This document shows positions 11,846-22,640 of a DNA stretch of 64,000 bases, piece after piece. The translations under genes and the position numbers were made by a program. The notes below the pieces were generated by a model, which saw nothing but the letters and a program-made list of their open reading frames with translations, was not told the DNA's origin and searched no databases. The first letter of the stretch is position 1. Every line of letters begins with the position of its first letter. This DNA is from Diadophis punctatus similis (Eukaryota > Chordata > Lepidosauria > Squamata > Dipsadidae): contig JALIGW010000002.1 of NCBI GenBank assembly GCA_023053685.1, positions 45,319,278-45,383,277 on the forward strand, given 5' to 3'.

Positions 11846-12262
11846 TGTCAGGCCGAAGCCATTTTACTTGGGGTCTTTGGCCTGCCACACTTTATGCTAT
11901 TTTAAAATGTATTCTTTGCTATGGGAATTTGGGAGGGGCCACTGCATGAGGGAAGTCTGTATGTAGCCATAACAAATTCCTTCTAGGTTGTCAACGTCAT
12001 CCTTTGTCTTTGCACTCCTGCACCTGCACGGAAGGAGATGGGAGTTGCTGCCAAGTTGGCAGATGAAGATTGGTCAACGTGATGGAACTTGGGGGTGTGC
12101 GGACAAGGGCTTGAACTTTCAACTGGGTGGAGAAACCCTTGGGACTTCAGATTCGGGTTTCTCCCAGATGTGCCAACATGGCTTTGCTAATAAATTGGAG
12201 CTTTGAGGAATACTTTGCCTTGGACTCTGATTTAATTTCCAATGCTATTTGGAACCCTGATA
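11846..12262 (+). mobile_element. Retroviral-type solo LTR inside the DIRS recombinase
   Basis: It begins TGTCAGGCC and ends CTGATA (expected CTGACA, one substitution). A perfect 5-bp duplication GCTAT flanks it (11841-11845, 12263-12267). A polyadenylation signal AATAAA lies at 12189-12194 on the plus strand. Excising it joins the two halves of the recombinase in frame (…AAV-L then SCGKLQSLMQ). It is an old, noncoding LTR only; no retroviral gene is present. Confidence 0.85.
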
Positions 12263-12775
12263 GCTATCATGTGGGAAACTACAGTCCTTGATGCAGCATC
12301 CCACAGTGCACCATTTCCTAAAAGAGACAGTTAACCTGAGACCCCCAGTGGTACCCCACATGGGACCTGTCCAAGGTTTTAAATGCACTCACCGATCACC
12401 CTTTGAACCATTGTGGTTAGCCACCCTGCATTTTCTTACCCTTAAGGTGGCATTCCCTGTGGCAATCACATCAGCCAGGAAGATTTCGGAACTACAGGCC
12501 CTCTCCATGAGGGAGGACCTCTGTATTTTTCATCCCAACAGGGTAGTGTTAAGGGTGGACCCCTCCTTTGTACCCAAGGTGTGCACATGGTTCCACAGGG
12601 CCCAGGAGCTGATCCTGCCGAACTTCTGCCTGGCCCCTTCTCATGCCCTGGAGAAGAAGTGGCACACCTTGGACGTCAGGAGGGCTCTCAAGATATATAT
12701 AAAAAGGACGTTCACCTTTAGGAAGTCAAAGTGTCTATTCCTATCCTTCCAACCTACATCCTTGGGCAGGAAGGC

Positions 12776-13027
12776 ACTGTGTTTCCCCGAAAATAAGCCC
12801 TCCCCTGAAAATAAACCTTCCCCCTGAAAATAAGCCCTCCCCCAAAAATACCATTTCCTCTGTTTAAGGTTAGGGAGACAGAGCTGGAAATCAGGTAAGA
12901 CAGCAAGAGGAGCCCCATCTTGCTCCACGTGTACCAAAATAATAAGAACTCCCCGAAAATAAGACCAAGCACTTATTTCGGGGTTCAAAAAATATAAGAC
13001 AGGGTCCTATTTGGGGGGGAAACATGG
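12776..13027. mobile_element. Short DNA transposon (MITE) with TGTTTCCCC ends
   Basis: The left end CACTGTGTTTCCCCGAAAA and the inverse of the right end (CACCATGTTTCCCC) form an inverted repeat. The interior repeats CCGAAAATAAGCCCTCCC-like units. It interrupts the DIRS recombinase frame. I could not define the target duplication, so the superfamily (perhaps Tc1/mariner) is open. Confidence 0.7.
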
Positions 13028-13355
13028 TGACTTCTTCAACAATAGGTAGATGGCTAAGGGTGTGCATAGCGAAGCATATGAGCTACAGGTTATTCCGGCC
13101 CCTGGGCACATCACCGCACATTCCACCAGGAGCACAGCCATGACTGCAACGTGGGCAATGCAGGCCTCTCTAGAAGAAGTTTGTCAAGTGGCTACCTGAT
13201 CCTCTCCCTCCCCCTTCATCAAGAACTATAAACTCAACAGCTTTGCCTCGGCCGAGGCAGCGCTTGGCCGATGGGTGCTGCAGAGCATTATCACGGAATG
13301 GGGAACTTCGGACCAGGCTGTGGCCCACCTGTAGGGACAAGCCAGCTTTGGTATG

Positions 13356-13449
13356 TCCCATTCCTGGATGCTATCTCCACCACCATGGAGAAAGGGTGTT
13401 GGTCTTACCTGATACGCCTCTTCTCATGGAGTGGAGATAGCATCCAGTC
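13356..13449 (+). repeat. Internal complementary region of first DIRS element
   Basis: Its first half (ATTCCTGGATGCTATCTCC…CCATGGAGAA) is the complement of the element's left outer end. Its second half (GTTGGTCTTACCTGATAC…GGAGATAGCATCC) is the complement of the right outer end. Such a junction template lets DIRS elements rebuild both ends during circular reverse transcription. It follows the motif CTTTGGTATGTCCCATTC, also found in the second DIRS element. Confidence 0.88.
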
Positions 13450-13532
13450 CCACCCTAAAGACCACCTGGTCATCCATCCATGAACAATGCACCATACAAT
13501 GAGATACGTCGAGTCCGTCACTTCGTCTTCAC

Positions 13533-13637
13533 CAAAAGTTGGGAAGCCCTAGCAACATAGGAGTGTCTTAACAGTTCTGACAGACTCAGTCCAATCAGTG
13601 AGTAGACAAGGTCAACCCATTCCTGGATGCTATCTCC
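13533..13637 (-). repeat. Right inverted terminal repeat of first DIRS element
   Basis: This is the reverse complement of the left arm at 8979-9082. The outer extension to ~13683 (GGTAAGACCAACGC) matches the second half of the ICR. Confidence 0.9.
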
Positions 13638-13683
13638 ACTCCATGTGAAGAGGAGTATCAGGTAAGACCAACGCTCTTTCTCA

Positions 13684-14251
13684 TTGTCCAAAGGTGAATT
13701 ATTAAAGAATCAGACAACATTTCAACTCTTTATTTTGCAGCCATTGTCAGGTCCACTTTTCAGAGCTGTTTTCAGTCTGCCATTTATTCTCTGAAAGTTC
13801 ATGCATTCTGATGGTCCCTTCTGAGGAGATACAGCTGCAGAAAAGGAAGAAATAATTATATGGCATCCTATAATAAGCTGAAATTCCTGTTGCACCACAT
13901 TATGAGTCAGATATGAGGACATGCAAAAGAAGGAATGCGGGGGGAGCAACAGTCTTCCTCTTCTCCCAAAGACATACATATCTCTACCAATTAGATTGAC
14001 AGAAGCATTTTCTTTCACTATAAATTGATCACTAGAGATAAACTATTGATTTAGTTTAGTTGGAGTCCATTAGAGTTGGGCAGCTAATAAATATAAACAA
14101 ACACACACACATACACACACACACACACACATACACACACCAAAACTTGATATTTACAGTTAATTCCAATATAGTGCAACTTATTATAATAAATCCCTAA
14201 TCTATTATGCCATTCAGGAAGAATATAAGCCATGATATTGCTGCAGCATTA
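13684..14251. other. Unassigned DNA with a (CA)n microsatellite
   Basis: Nothing coding is recognised. An interrupted CA repeat occupies about 14098-14143. Confidence 0.6.
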
Positions 14252-14610
14252 CAATCGGGTGGAATTCAGCCGATTCGGATCGGTTCGGGTGAACCGGATG
14301 CTAACTTTACATCTGGTTCACCGAACCGGTAGTTGCAAGGACTGGCTAGTCCCGCCCACCCCTTCCCTTTCAGGAGTCTCCACGCATCCCATTTTGGATG
14401 CCAGGTAAGTGCAGGGCCCGCATGGAGGCTCTGGGAGGGCAAAAAATGGGCCTCCCAGAAGTGCCAGAAGTCCAGAAACGGGCCTGTTTCTGGCCTCTGG
14501 AGGGCCTCTGGAATCCGAGGAAGCCATTTTTGCCCTCCTGGAGGCTCGAGGGAAGCCTCCAGAGTGTGAGGAGGGCAAAAAATGTGCCTCCCGGAAGTCC
14601 GGAAACTAAA
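14252..14610. mobile_element. hAT-related nonautonomous repeat, right end unclear
   Basis: The left end CAATCGGGTGGAATTCAGC resembles the CAGTGGTGGGATTCA terminus of hAT MITEs. The interior has GGTTCACCGAACCGG palindromes and GC-rich blocks (GGGCCTCCCAGAAG; TTTCTGGCCTC) shared with the element at 22145-22571. I cannot find a matching right terminus or target duplication, so the end is approximate. Confidence 0.6.
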
Positions 14611-15339
14611 TTTTGCAATTTAGTCATCACTCCCTTCAATAATATTAGCTACTTGTAGTTTGATTTTAACAGCAGGATGGCTGTTCAGGACATACCAGTG
14701 GGTTTGAATCTCATTGATTGGCTTTTCTTTATATGAACAAAACCAATGAGGGTGGGGGAATAAGACCATTCTTTTTAAGTAACTAGGTAATATGATATAC
14801 ATTAGCCTTACTGAATTTGTTTTCATTAGGATGCATTGAGACTAATACTTCTAGAATTTCATGATTGGGAAAGGCTGTTTTTAGCTTTAGAATAACAATG
14901 CCATAGAATCCATTTCCCCATTCTCCTCTTGAACCTGCTTTCTAATCATAAATAAAAACATGCACCAGCATGTTTGATTTGTCTGTTTTCTTGCTTTCTA
15001 TAAAGATAAGTTGCACTAGACCTAATATTGCCCCAAAGGCTTGTAAACAGCTTGTATTGTTTATCTTCAGACACCTGCCTACACAATCTATTTCTCCAGA
15101 ACTGTGCTACATTTATGTCCTTGAAATTCCTCCATAGTTCCTAATCACTCAGCATTTGAATAGATCTCTGCTATGCATTTGTTCAGGAGATAGATACTGT
15201 ATATAGTTCTTAAATAATTTTAAATAATGTTTTCTTGAGCATACATTTCCCAATACACTTTCCCCCTTTATATATGTTTTCATATGACAAAAAGACATTA
15301 CAAATTCAGAAAAATGTGAATTTTGAGTAAGTTTCACTT
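14611..15339. other. No recognisable feature
   Basis: AT-rich sequence without a repeat or coding signal that I can support. Confidence 0.55.
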
Positions 15340-17215
15340 CAGGCATTGCTTTAAAAACACAAGAGTGGATTCAGTCTCGAGATCCATCCCATCCCTTAAA
15401 GGACCTAATGGTAAAAACTATAATGATGAAACCGTTAAAGCCAACCTCTTTAACACATTCTTCAGCTCAGTCTTTGTAAACAGCAATGGCTCATGCCCAA
15501 TATTTCCTAGTCGTACCATAAATAATTACAACAATCTAACACAAATTGATTTTACAGAAGATACTGTTGAAAAGGCATTATGCAACCTAAACCCATCTCT
15601 ATCTATTGGACCTGATGTATGTGCATACTTCTTAAAAAAGCTCTCCACAGCCTTAGCTGAACCTCTAAGTATAATCTTTGATAAATATTTCAGAACTAGC
15701 TCCTTACCCAACTTATGGTCACTAGCCACAGTCATCCCTATCTTCAAAAAAGGAGATCCCAGCAACGTCGAAAATTACAGACCAATCTCATTATGTTGTG
15801 TCACCTGCAAATTCATGGAATCAATCATAAACCAATCCATTACCCTCCGCCTAGAAACTAACAACCTACTCTCTAACAAACAATTTGGTTTCAGGAAAAA
15901 AATATCCTGTAATCTGCAACTCCTACACTGCAAAAACATATGGACTACACAACTCGATCAGGGTAAAGCAATAGACACAATTTACATAGACTTTTGTAAA
16001 GCATTTGATTCAGTGGTACACGACAAACTACTTCTGAAATTAAAATCTTATGACATCTCTGGACCCCTACATGATTGGATAACTTTGTTCTTTAAAAAAA
16101 AACAAGTGGTTAAATGGAGAGTTCTCAAATCCTGCACCTGTCAATAGTGGTGTCCCTCAAGGCAGGACCTATACTTTTCATAATTTACATACTGTAAATG
16201 ACCTTTGTAATCACATTAAAAGCAACTGCGTTCGCTTCGCCGATGATGTCAAACTATTTAACACCACAGACAATGCTACTAGTCTTCAAAAATACCTTGA
16301 CTATGTATCAGAATGGTCAAACAAGTGACAACTTCAAATCTCAACCAACAAATGCTCTGTCTTACACATTGGCAAAAAGAATCAGAACACAAAATACAAG
16401 TTTGGAGGACACGACCTTGTAGACGACCCTCATTCTGTCAAGGATCTTGGAGTACTCATATCTAATGATCAAAGTGCCAAAGCCCACTGTAACAACATTG
16501 CCAAAAAGGCACTAAGAGTAGTCAATCTAATCTTGCATAGCTTCTTTTCTGGCAATATTACACTGCTAACTAGAGCATACAAAACATTCACTAGACCAAT
16601 TCTCAAATACAGCTCACCTGTCTGGAACCCACACTGCATATCGGACATTAATACAATCAAGAGAGTCCAAAAATATTTCACGAGAAGAGTCCTCCACTCC
16701 TCTGTTCACAACAGAATACCTTATGCCACTAGACTTGAAATTTTGGGCTTAGACAATTTAGAACTACGCCGCCTTCGATCTGATCTAAGTGTAGCACATA
16801 AAATTATCTGCTACAATGTCCTACCTGTCAATGACTACTTCAGCTTCAACAATACATGAGCACACAATAGATACAAACTCAACTTAAGCTGCTCCAAACT
16901 TAATTGCAAAAAATATGACTAAAGCAACAGACTGGTCAATGTCTGGAATGCATTACCTGACTCTGTAGTTTCTTCCCCAAACCCCCAAAACTTTAACCTT
17001 AGTCTGTCTACTGTTGACCTCACCCCATTCCTAAGAGGTCTGTAAGGGACGTGCATAAGCGCACCAGAGTGCCTACTGTCCCTGTCCTACTGTCCTATTA
17101 TCCTCATTTATCTGTATTTACTTTGTTTATGTTTACGTTTATACCTACACCTGCTATCTTATACATGTTTGACAAACAAATAAATAAAAATAAAAAAATA
17201 AAAAATAAAAACTCT
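15340..17215 (+). pseudogene. CR1/L3-like LINE: reverse transcriptase remnant plus 3' tail
   Basis: It is a 5'-truncated non-LTR retrotransposon. The main frame (to 16147) encodes the RT fingers and palm: FKKGDPSNVENYRPISL, KQFGFRKKISC, and domain A IYIDFCKAFDSVVHDK, which holds the first catalytic Asp. After a frame change come NSGVPQG (domain B) and RFADDVKLF (domain C) with the catalytic FADD codons at 16236-16247. The frame from 16533 carries the thumb-like LTRAYKTFTRPILKYSSPVWNP and LEILGLDNLELRRLRSDL. The end of the ORF and a 3' tail with GTGCATAAGCGCACC and an AAAT-type A-rich end follow. Frameshifts and stops make it dead. The endonuclease domain is lost. The clade label (CR1/L3/Rex-like) is inferred from motifs. 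Confidence 0.87.
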
Positions 17216-17479
17216 GCATAAATAGCTATGTTACCAATTTTGATGAGTGATGAAATTGCTGTTACTAGCCATTAACAAATGTGTTACTTTTATGGGTCTT
17301 CATACTGTTCTCTGCAAACTGTGAAAGAAGGTGGTACATTCTCTCTGACTCATTTTATGAATGGATCTGCAATGTCATCTGCTGAAATCTATGTATATAG
17401 TCTGAATCATTTTAAGCGCAGTGTCCTCACAAATCATTTCAACTTACGTGCCAAGAAATCTTGAACTGTAGGCTCAGAA

Positions 17480-19265
17480 TAAATCACCTAGATGTGCATT
17501 CTGTCATTCCCATCGAGAAGGAAAGACTTAGATGATGAAGTAAAAGTAGTAGCAACTCTCAGGGAATTTATGGAGTACCTGATTTTAAGGGAAACTAAAG
17601 CATAATCAAACTCCTTTAAAAGCAATAGTAAGAAATACCTTGCAAAAGGTTCAAAATGAATAAGATTCCCTAGAGAGTAAAAGCACAACTGCAGACAATT
17701 CTCAAGAAGAAGAAAATGGAGGATAACATAAAAAGCCAATAAGGCTAGAGAGAAAGCTTAGTGAAAACATTGAGAACAAAAAATGGAGAAAGAACTTAGT
17801 CAGAAAGGAAGGATTCAGCCAGAACTGTAGAACCTCTGACAGGAAACTCAATACTTGAAATGAGCTGAGGTTAGCAAAGGATGGTAAGAGTAATAAAAAG
17901 AACGTCATTAGAAAATAAAAGGGGGGGAAAGCTTTAATATACAATCTGGTCAATGAAGACAGTAAAAACATAATAGATAACACAGAAAAGGTAAAGCTAC
18001 TCCACTACTATTTTGGTTTTTCTATCTGCAGTCTCAGTGTGTAAATTCCACCATAAAAATCTTTGGTTTGGATAGATTTAAATCTCCAAAGCAGATGAAT
18101 TGCATCCTTGACTATGGAAGGGACTAACAAATCTGACCCAACCTTTATGTATTATCTTTGAAAACTCCTGAAGAAATGATGGAGTGCCAAGTTGTTCCTA
18201 CAGTATCTTGAGGAAACAAAAGGAAGCTACAACTAACTACTGACCAGTCAGTCAAACCAGTTAGTGAGAAGGTTTTAGAATGGGTCATAAAAAGATCAGT
18301 CTGTAAGTACTCTGAAAATAATGTAATTATCAAAAATGTGAATGGATTTGTCAAGAATAGATCTTGCTAGACTTGTGTTACCTCATTTTTTTGAACAGAT
18401 TAATGTGAATATAATAAGAACATTATGTAGATGTCATATATCTTTGTTTCATGATGGAACATGAAATGCATATCCCATCATATTCTGATTAGCAAGTTAC
18501 TTAAATATGACTTTGTTGGCATGCTGATTAAGTGGATACATAACTAGCTTGACAATCTTTCTCAGAGTGTGTAAATCAATGGTACTCATCAAAGCAGTGA
18601 AAGGTATCTAATGGGTTGCAACAAGAGTCACTTTTGGGCACTATGTCCTTCAATATTTTCATTAATGAGCTGTATAAAGAGAAGAAATGCTTATAAAATG
18701 TGTAGATGACAACAAAATAACTAATGCACTAAAAGACAAGGGGAAACATAAAGGGGGGGAATCAAAATTATTTGAGGGTTAGGGAAAGTAACCTAATAAC
18801 AAAAACAAGTACAAAACATTTCACTTAGGAAAGAAAGTCAAATGCATAAATACAGAATGATGGAACCTACCTAGGTGGGTAGCAATTCTTATGAAAAAGC
18901 TCTTGGAATAGTAGTTGTTTTGCAAATTGAATGTAAAAACAATTGTGTAATAATGCAGCTGAAAATAGTGCATGCAATTTTGGACTACCTGTATTATAGT
19001 TTCCAGATCTTGAAAGACTCTGCTTTGGTAAGACCCCATCTTGACCCCTTATCATGTCCAGTTCTGGTTCCCACACCTTAAGAATGAATCAAAGACATTT
19101 GAATAAGTAGAAGAAGGGCAGCGAGAATGAAGTAGAGCTAGAAATAAAGTCCTATGGAGACAGGTTGAATGAGCTATGTATGTTTAGCCTTCAAGAGGAT
19201 AGGACTGTATGTGAAAAAAACCTGATCACTAAAAAACCCTAATTTGCTACTTTATGATTCTATGG
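17480..19265 (+). pseudogene. Ancient CR1 LINE relic
   Basis: The DNA is full of small indels, but pieces read as CR1. They include a linker like NTEKVKLL before the RT, a 'VPQGS'-like stretch near 18610 (GGTTGCAACAAGAGTCAC), FINELYK-like text near 18665, and ALVRPHLDPLSCPVLVPTP at 19025-19080, matching the CR1 thumb (TLVRPHLEYC…FW.P). The copy ends at ATGATTCTATGG (19254-19265), the typical CR1 3' terminus built from ATTCTATG units. No frame is open for more than a few dozen codons. Confidence 0.7.
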
Positions 19266-20006
19266 TTTTTCAGGCAGAGCATGCCTCCACAACAACTATT
19301 GCTGTTTCAACCTTGCAAATACTGCAAAAAAAAAATGGTTTCAATATTCTATTCTCCATAGCCAAGTGAGGTACTGTAGCTATGGCTAATCAAACCAAGA
19401 TTATATTTGCATTCAGACATGGAATGTTTGCAGGCTAATGTTTATTTTAATATATTTAATTTGGTTAGCTTCTGACTTTTAAAATGTTATTTTAAGTTTC
19501 AATTCAACATCCTTGGGGTGATGAACCAATTTTTTTCACCTGTCTTACTCTGAAGGCCAAGGTAGTGGTTTACCTTAGTGATTGAATGGGGAGAAGAAAT
19601 GTGATCTTAAATACCCCCTACTTACCCATAGAAAAAAATTCAGTGGTAATTCTCTAATAAAGAAAGAGGGAAACAAAACATGGTAGTCATGAGTTGGGGG
19701 CTATTGTGAATTAGATTGGTGGTCTCAAGATATACTTTCCCTAAAACACCAAAAAATGTTTTCACTAAACCATGGAAATAGTATAGATTTTATTTGCTTG
19801 CCTACTTATATGTTACCTTTCTATTCAGAATCAACCATCCTTGTGGCTTACAATTTAAAACCTGACAAATAATATAGAATATGAAAAATAAAAACAAATA
19901 AACTAAACCATAGATATTACATTCACTGACCTTCAGAATCCTGGCTAAACTGCTATGTCTTTGCAGATTTTCTGAAGGTTGAACTTCCACAATGCCATAT
20001 CCTGGG
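19266..20006. other. No recognisable feature
   Basis: AT-rich sequence with no supported element or gene. Confidence 0.5.
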
Positions 20007-20224
20007 TGTTATGTATCAGGTTTGAATCTGAAGTTAAACTGTTTACACCAAGGTCCGCTTTGCAGAGCGGGAAAATGAAGACCGCTGATTGGTTGAACCA
20101 GCCGGCAGCCCTCTATTTAAGAGAGAGCTTCCAAGCTGGTTCCTTTGCTGGATCTGTGCTTCATACAATAAAGAGCTGTTAGTCACAATACTGTCTCCAG
20201 CCTCTTCAGTACCAGAACTTAACA
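20007..20224 (+). mobile_element. Short solo LTR candidate, 218 bp
   Basis: It starts TGTTATG and ends CTTAACA (TG…CA). It has a TATA-like TATTTAAG at 20114-20121 and AATAAA at 20167-20172, in the right order and spacing for U3-R-U5 on the plus strand. The flanks (CTGGG and CTGAT) match only partly, so the target duplication is not proven. A Ty3-type origin is plausible but unproven. Confidence 0.65.
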
Positions 20225-20484
20225 CTGATGTCTGGAGGCTTTGGATTTTGGGCCCACTGATTCCAGGGCTTTATCATCTTTGATGGGGTTGCACTTCCCC
20301 AGATAGATTCTGTGAGCAATCTGTATCGCAGACTTGCGACTTAGAGACTTAAACAGCCTCTAAGCTGTTTAAGACCATAAAAAAAATCAATGCAAATATC
20401 TTAAATTGTGCCTAGAAAGCAGATGACTGCAAGTAGAGATCTTTCAATACAGGCATCACGTAATAGTGATAAGTTGCCCTAGTG

Positions 20485-20847
20485 CCGTGATGGTGAACCT
20501 ATGGCACGGGTGCCACAAGTGGCACGCGGAGCCATATCGATGGGCACGCGAGCTCAGGTCTGGCACGCATGCGCGTACCTCCCAGCTGATTTTTGGGCCT
20601 TCTGGGCCCACTGGGAGTCAGGAAACAGGCTGTTTCCAGCCTCTGGAGGGGGTGGGAAAGGCTTATTTTCGTCCTCCCCAGGCTCCTATGAAAGAAAGAC
20701 TATGGAGCCTGGGGAGAGCAAAAAACGGGCATGCCATTGCGCATGTGTGTGGGGTGCATGGAATTATGGATGTCGGCACGCACACGCGTGATCCCCCCGC
20801 AGTCTCCCCCTTTTGACACGTGAACCAAAAAAGGTTCGCCATCACTG
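20485..20847. mobile_element. hAT-type MITE, 363 bp, with 8-bp target duplication
   Basis: The ends are CCGTGATGGTGAACCTATG and AAAGGTTCGCCATCACTG, an inverted repeat with two mismatches. Flanks CCCTAGTG are perfect 8-bp repeats (20477-20484, 20848-20855). The copy at 36137-36553 belongs to the same family (shared GGCACGGGTGCCAC and GGCACGCGGAGCCATATC). Confidence 0.93.
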
Positions 20848-20855
20848 CCCTAGTG

Positions 20856-22050
20856 GCTGGTCCATGCAAAAGCTACAGCTTTCAAACACTTTTCAAGTAT
20901 AGACACATGTGAAACATATTCCAACGTGCACGACTCATTCTTGCAGTAGTTTCAGTTGGGAGAATCTGCTTATTTCTCACTCCTTTCTACCCTTTCAGGA
21001 GAAATCTAAGGCGGCATTGAGTCTGTACCTCCAGTACAAAATTCCCTATTGCAATTTAGCTTTTCCTACTTTTTTTCTGTTACCTAGTCTTAAGAAAAGT
21101 GGGTATTAAAACTGTTTTTAGCACTGAATGCAAGGTTTTGAGGCTCAATCAAATGATATATAATAACATAAGAAAGATCCACAGTAATGAGCCTGAAGCA
21201 AAGATAAAAAGAAGCCTGCTTGGCTTCTAGGAGGTGGGATTGAATGCACTGGTAAATGCAGAAAGACAGGTTGCTAAGCACTCGAGTAAATAAAGCAGAA
21301 AATACCTAGGCTAGCCACCTATGCGGGCTCTTGAAAAGAAATGTTTTCTTTATGTGCTGACAATGTTATGCATAAAAGAACGAATCAACTCTCCCCAAGT
21401 CAGCCAATGTTTCCAAGACAAAAATGAATGGTAGAAATGTCATCGTAAAAGAAGCTTACAGTATGAGAGTTGTGGACAAAGAGAAAGAACAGACGGTTAC
21501 AAGCTGACATCCCATCATGCTGTTTGTAATTCTTCTGCTTCACAATAGACTAGAAAGATGGAAAATCTCTTCCTTTGAAACAATCCTCCTGAATTAAGGG
21601 CAGGGGAACAACTAACTATTTATGTCACTTTGTTATTTACAAGTGAGGTATTAATTTTTCTCTCGTTCAAGATGTTTCAAATGTCTGGCACCTTTTCTGG
21701 TTTCTCGGTGTCCAGAGGATGTTAAGCAAGGGAAGGAGGAACTTGCTTTCCAGGTACTTTCTCCTGGTTTGACATAATTTCATATTCAACCAATTTTGAT
21801 GTCACTATTTCTTGTCCACTCTGTTGCTTCATACAATTAGGAACTAAGTAGCTTTTTCCAGATGGATACAATATATTCTCTTCCCCACATTCACAGCAAG
21901 CATGACCAAATCCTGTTTATTTAAAGCATAACAGAACTGGATTATATTTGCCATTATAGTTAGGTCTTGGAAGCAAATGTATTTTGCCAGATATCAGGCT
22001 AACTGGGACAGTTAACTTTAAAGTTTGAAGGTTATCTTCAGAGTTGTGCT
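20856..22050. other. No recognisable feature
   Basis: AT-rich intergenic sequence; nothing supported. Confidence 0.55.
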
Positions 22051-22640
22051 TTCACTGGCTCAAGGTTGACTCAGCCTTCCATCCTTCTCAGGTCAGTAAA
22101 ATGAAGATTCAAATTGTTGGGGATAATATCCTGACTCTGTAAACCAAGGGTGGGCTGCTGGGAGTTTGCAGGGGTTCGGGAGAACCTCTAGCTAAGATTC
22201 TGTGCAGTTCGGAGAAACCCCAAATCCCACTCCTGGCTGGCCCTGCCCCACCCACCCTGCCCCTCCCAGGAGTCCCCATGTGGTCCATTTTGAATGGAGG
22301 TAAGTACAGGGCTCTCACGGAGGCTCGAGAGGGTGAAAAACGGGCCTACCGGAAGTTTGGGAAGGCCAGAAATGGGCCCATTTCTGGCCTCCAGAGGGCC
22401 TCTGAAGCCTGGGGAGGCTGTTTTTGTCCTCCCTGAGGCTCGAGGAAAACCTCCAGAGCCCGGGGAGGGCAAAAATTCCCTCCCTGCCATGGTGCAGGAG
22501 GCCAATTAGGCCAGGCCCACCCAGCAACCGGGCAGAGAACCCCTTTCTAAAAATTTTGAAGCCCACCTCTGCTGCAAACCGCTTGGAAAGGGCTGTAAAG
22601 CCCTGTAAGTGGTATATAAATCAAAGTGCTATTGCTATTG
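22051..22640 (+). mobile_element. tRNA-derived SINE, 5' truncated, split by a hAT
   Basis: The left part (22051-22144) carries CACTGGCTCAAGGTTGACTC and the body to CTGACTCTGTAAAC. The right part (22580-22640) resumes with CGCTTGGAAAGGGCTG and the tail TGCTATTGCTATTG. The intervening hAT sits precisely between them. Confidence 0.88.
22145..22571. mobile_element. hAT-type element, 427 bp, inserted in a SINE
   Basis: The ends are CAAGGGTGGGCTGC and GAAGCCCACCTCTG (inverse CAGAGGTGGGCTTC). The duplicated target is CTGTAAAC on the left (22137-22144) and CTGCAAAC on the right (22572-22579), 7 of 8 matching. Removing the element and one copy restores the uninterrupted SINE. The interior shares GC-rich blocks with 14252-14610. 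Confidence 0.92.

Larger units (their letters stand above)
11600..13290 (+). pseudogene. DIRS tyrosine recombinase, broken by insertions
   Basis: The tyrosine recombinase would integrate the circular DIRS DNA. The N-terminal part reads RSTDRIYNST- and LQDGLDRGLSANTIRRQVAA-like text up to 11845, where an LTR interrupts. From 12268 it resumes with LMQHPTVHHFLKETVNLRPP, then FEPLWLATLHFLTLKVAF, AITSARKISELQALS (box I arginine region) and FHPNRVVLRVDPSFVPKV. A MITE interrupts at ~12776. After 13030 come STIGRWL, then box II HSTR at 13119-13130 and the nucleophile tyrosine codon at 13227-13229. A TGA at 13197-13199 lies in frame between them where tryptophan is expected. The copy is inactive. Confidence 0.88.
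8963..13683 (+). mobile_element. DIRS-type tyrosine-recombinase retrotransposon, defective
   Basis: DIRS elements carry inverted terminal repeats, an internal complementary region (ICR) that joins the complements of both outer ends, and a tyrosine recombinase (YR) instead of an integrase. All three signs are present: arms at 8979-9082 and 13533-13637, an ICR at 13356-13449, and YR remnants at 11.6-13.3 kb. The gag-like part is followed almost directly by the very end of the RT/RNase H region (about 11340-11600), so the RT core is deleted. The element has been entered by two LTRs and one MITE. Removing those restores collinear gag-YR reading. The arms differ at roughly 7 of 105 positions, indicating age. 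Confidence 0.88.

Noticed and set aside
22294..22566. Overlapping frames of 70-105 codons on both strands
   Set aside because: They fall entirely inside a noncoding hAT MITE with confirmed target duplication.
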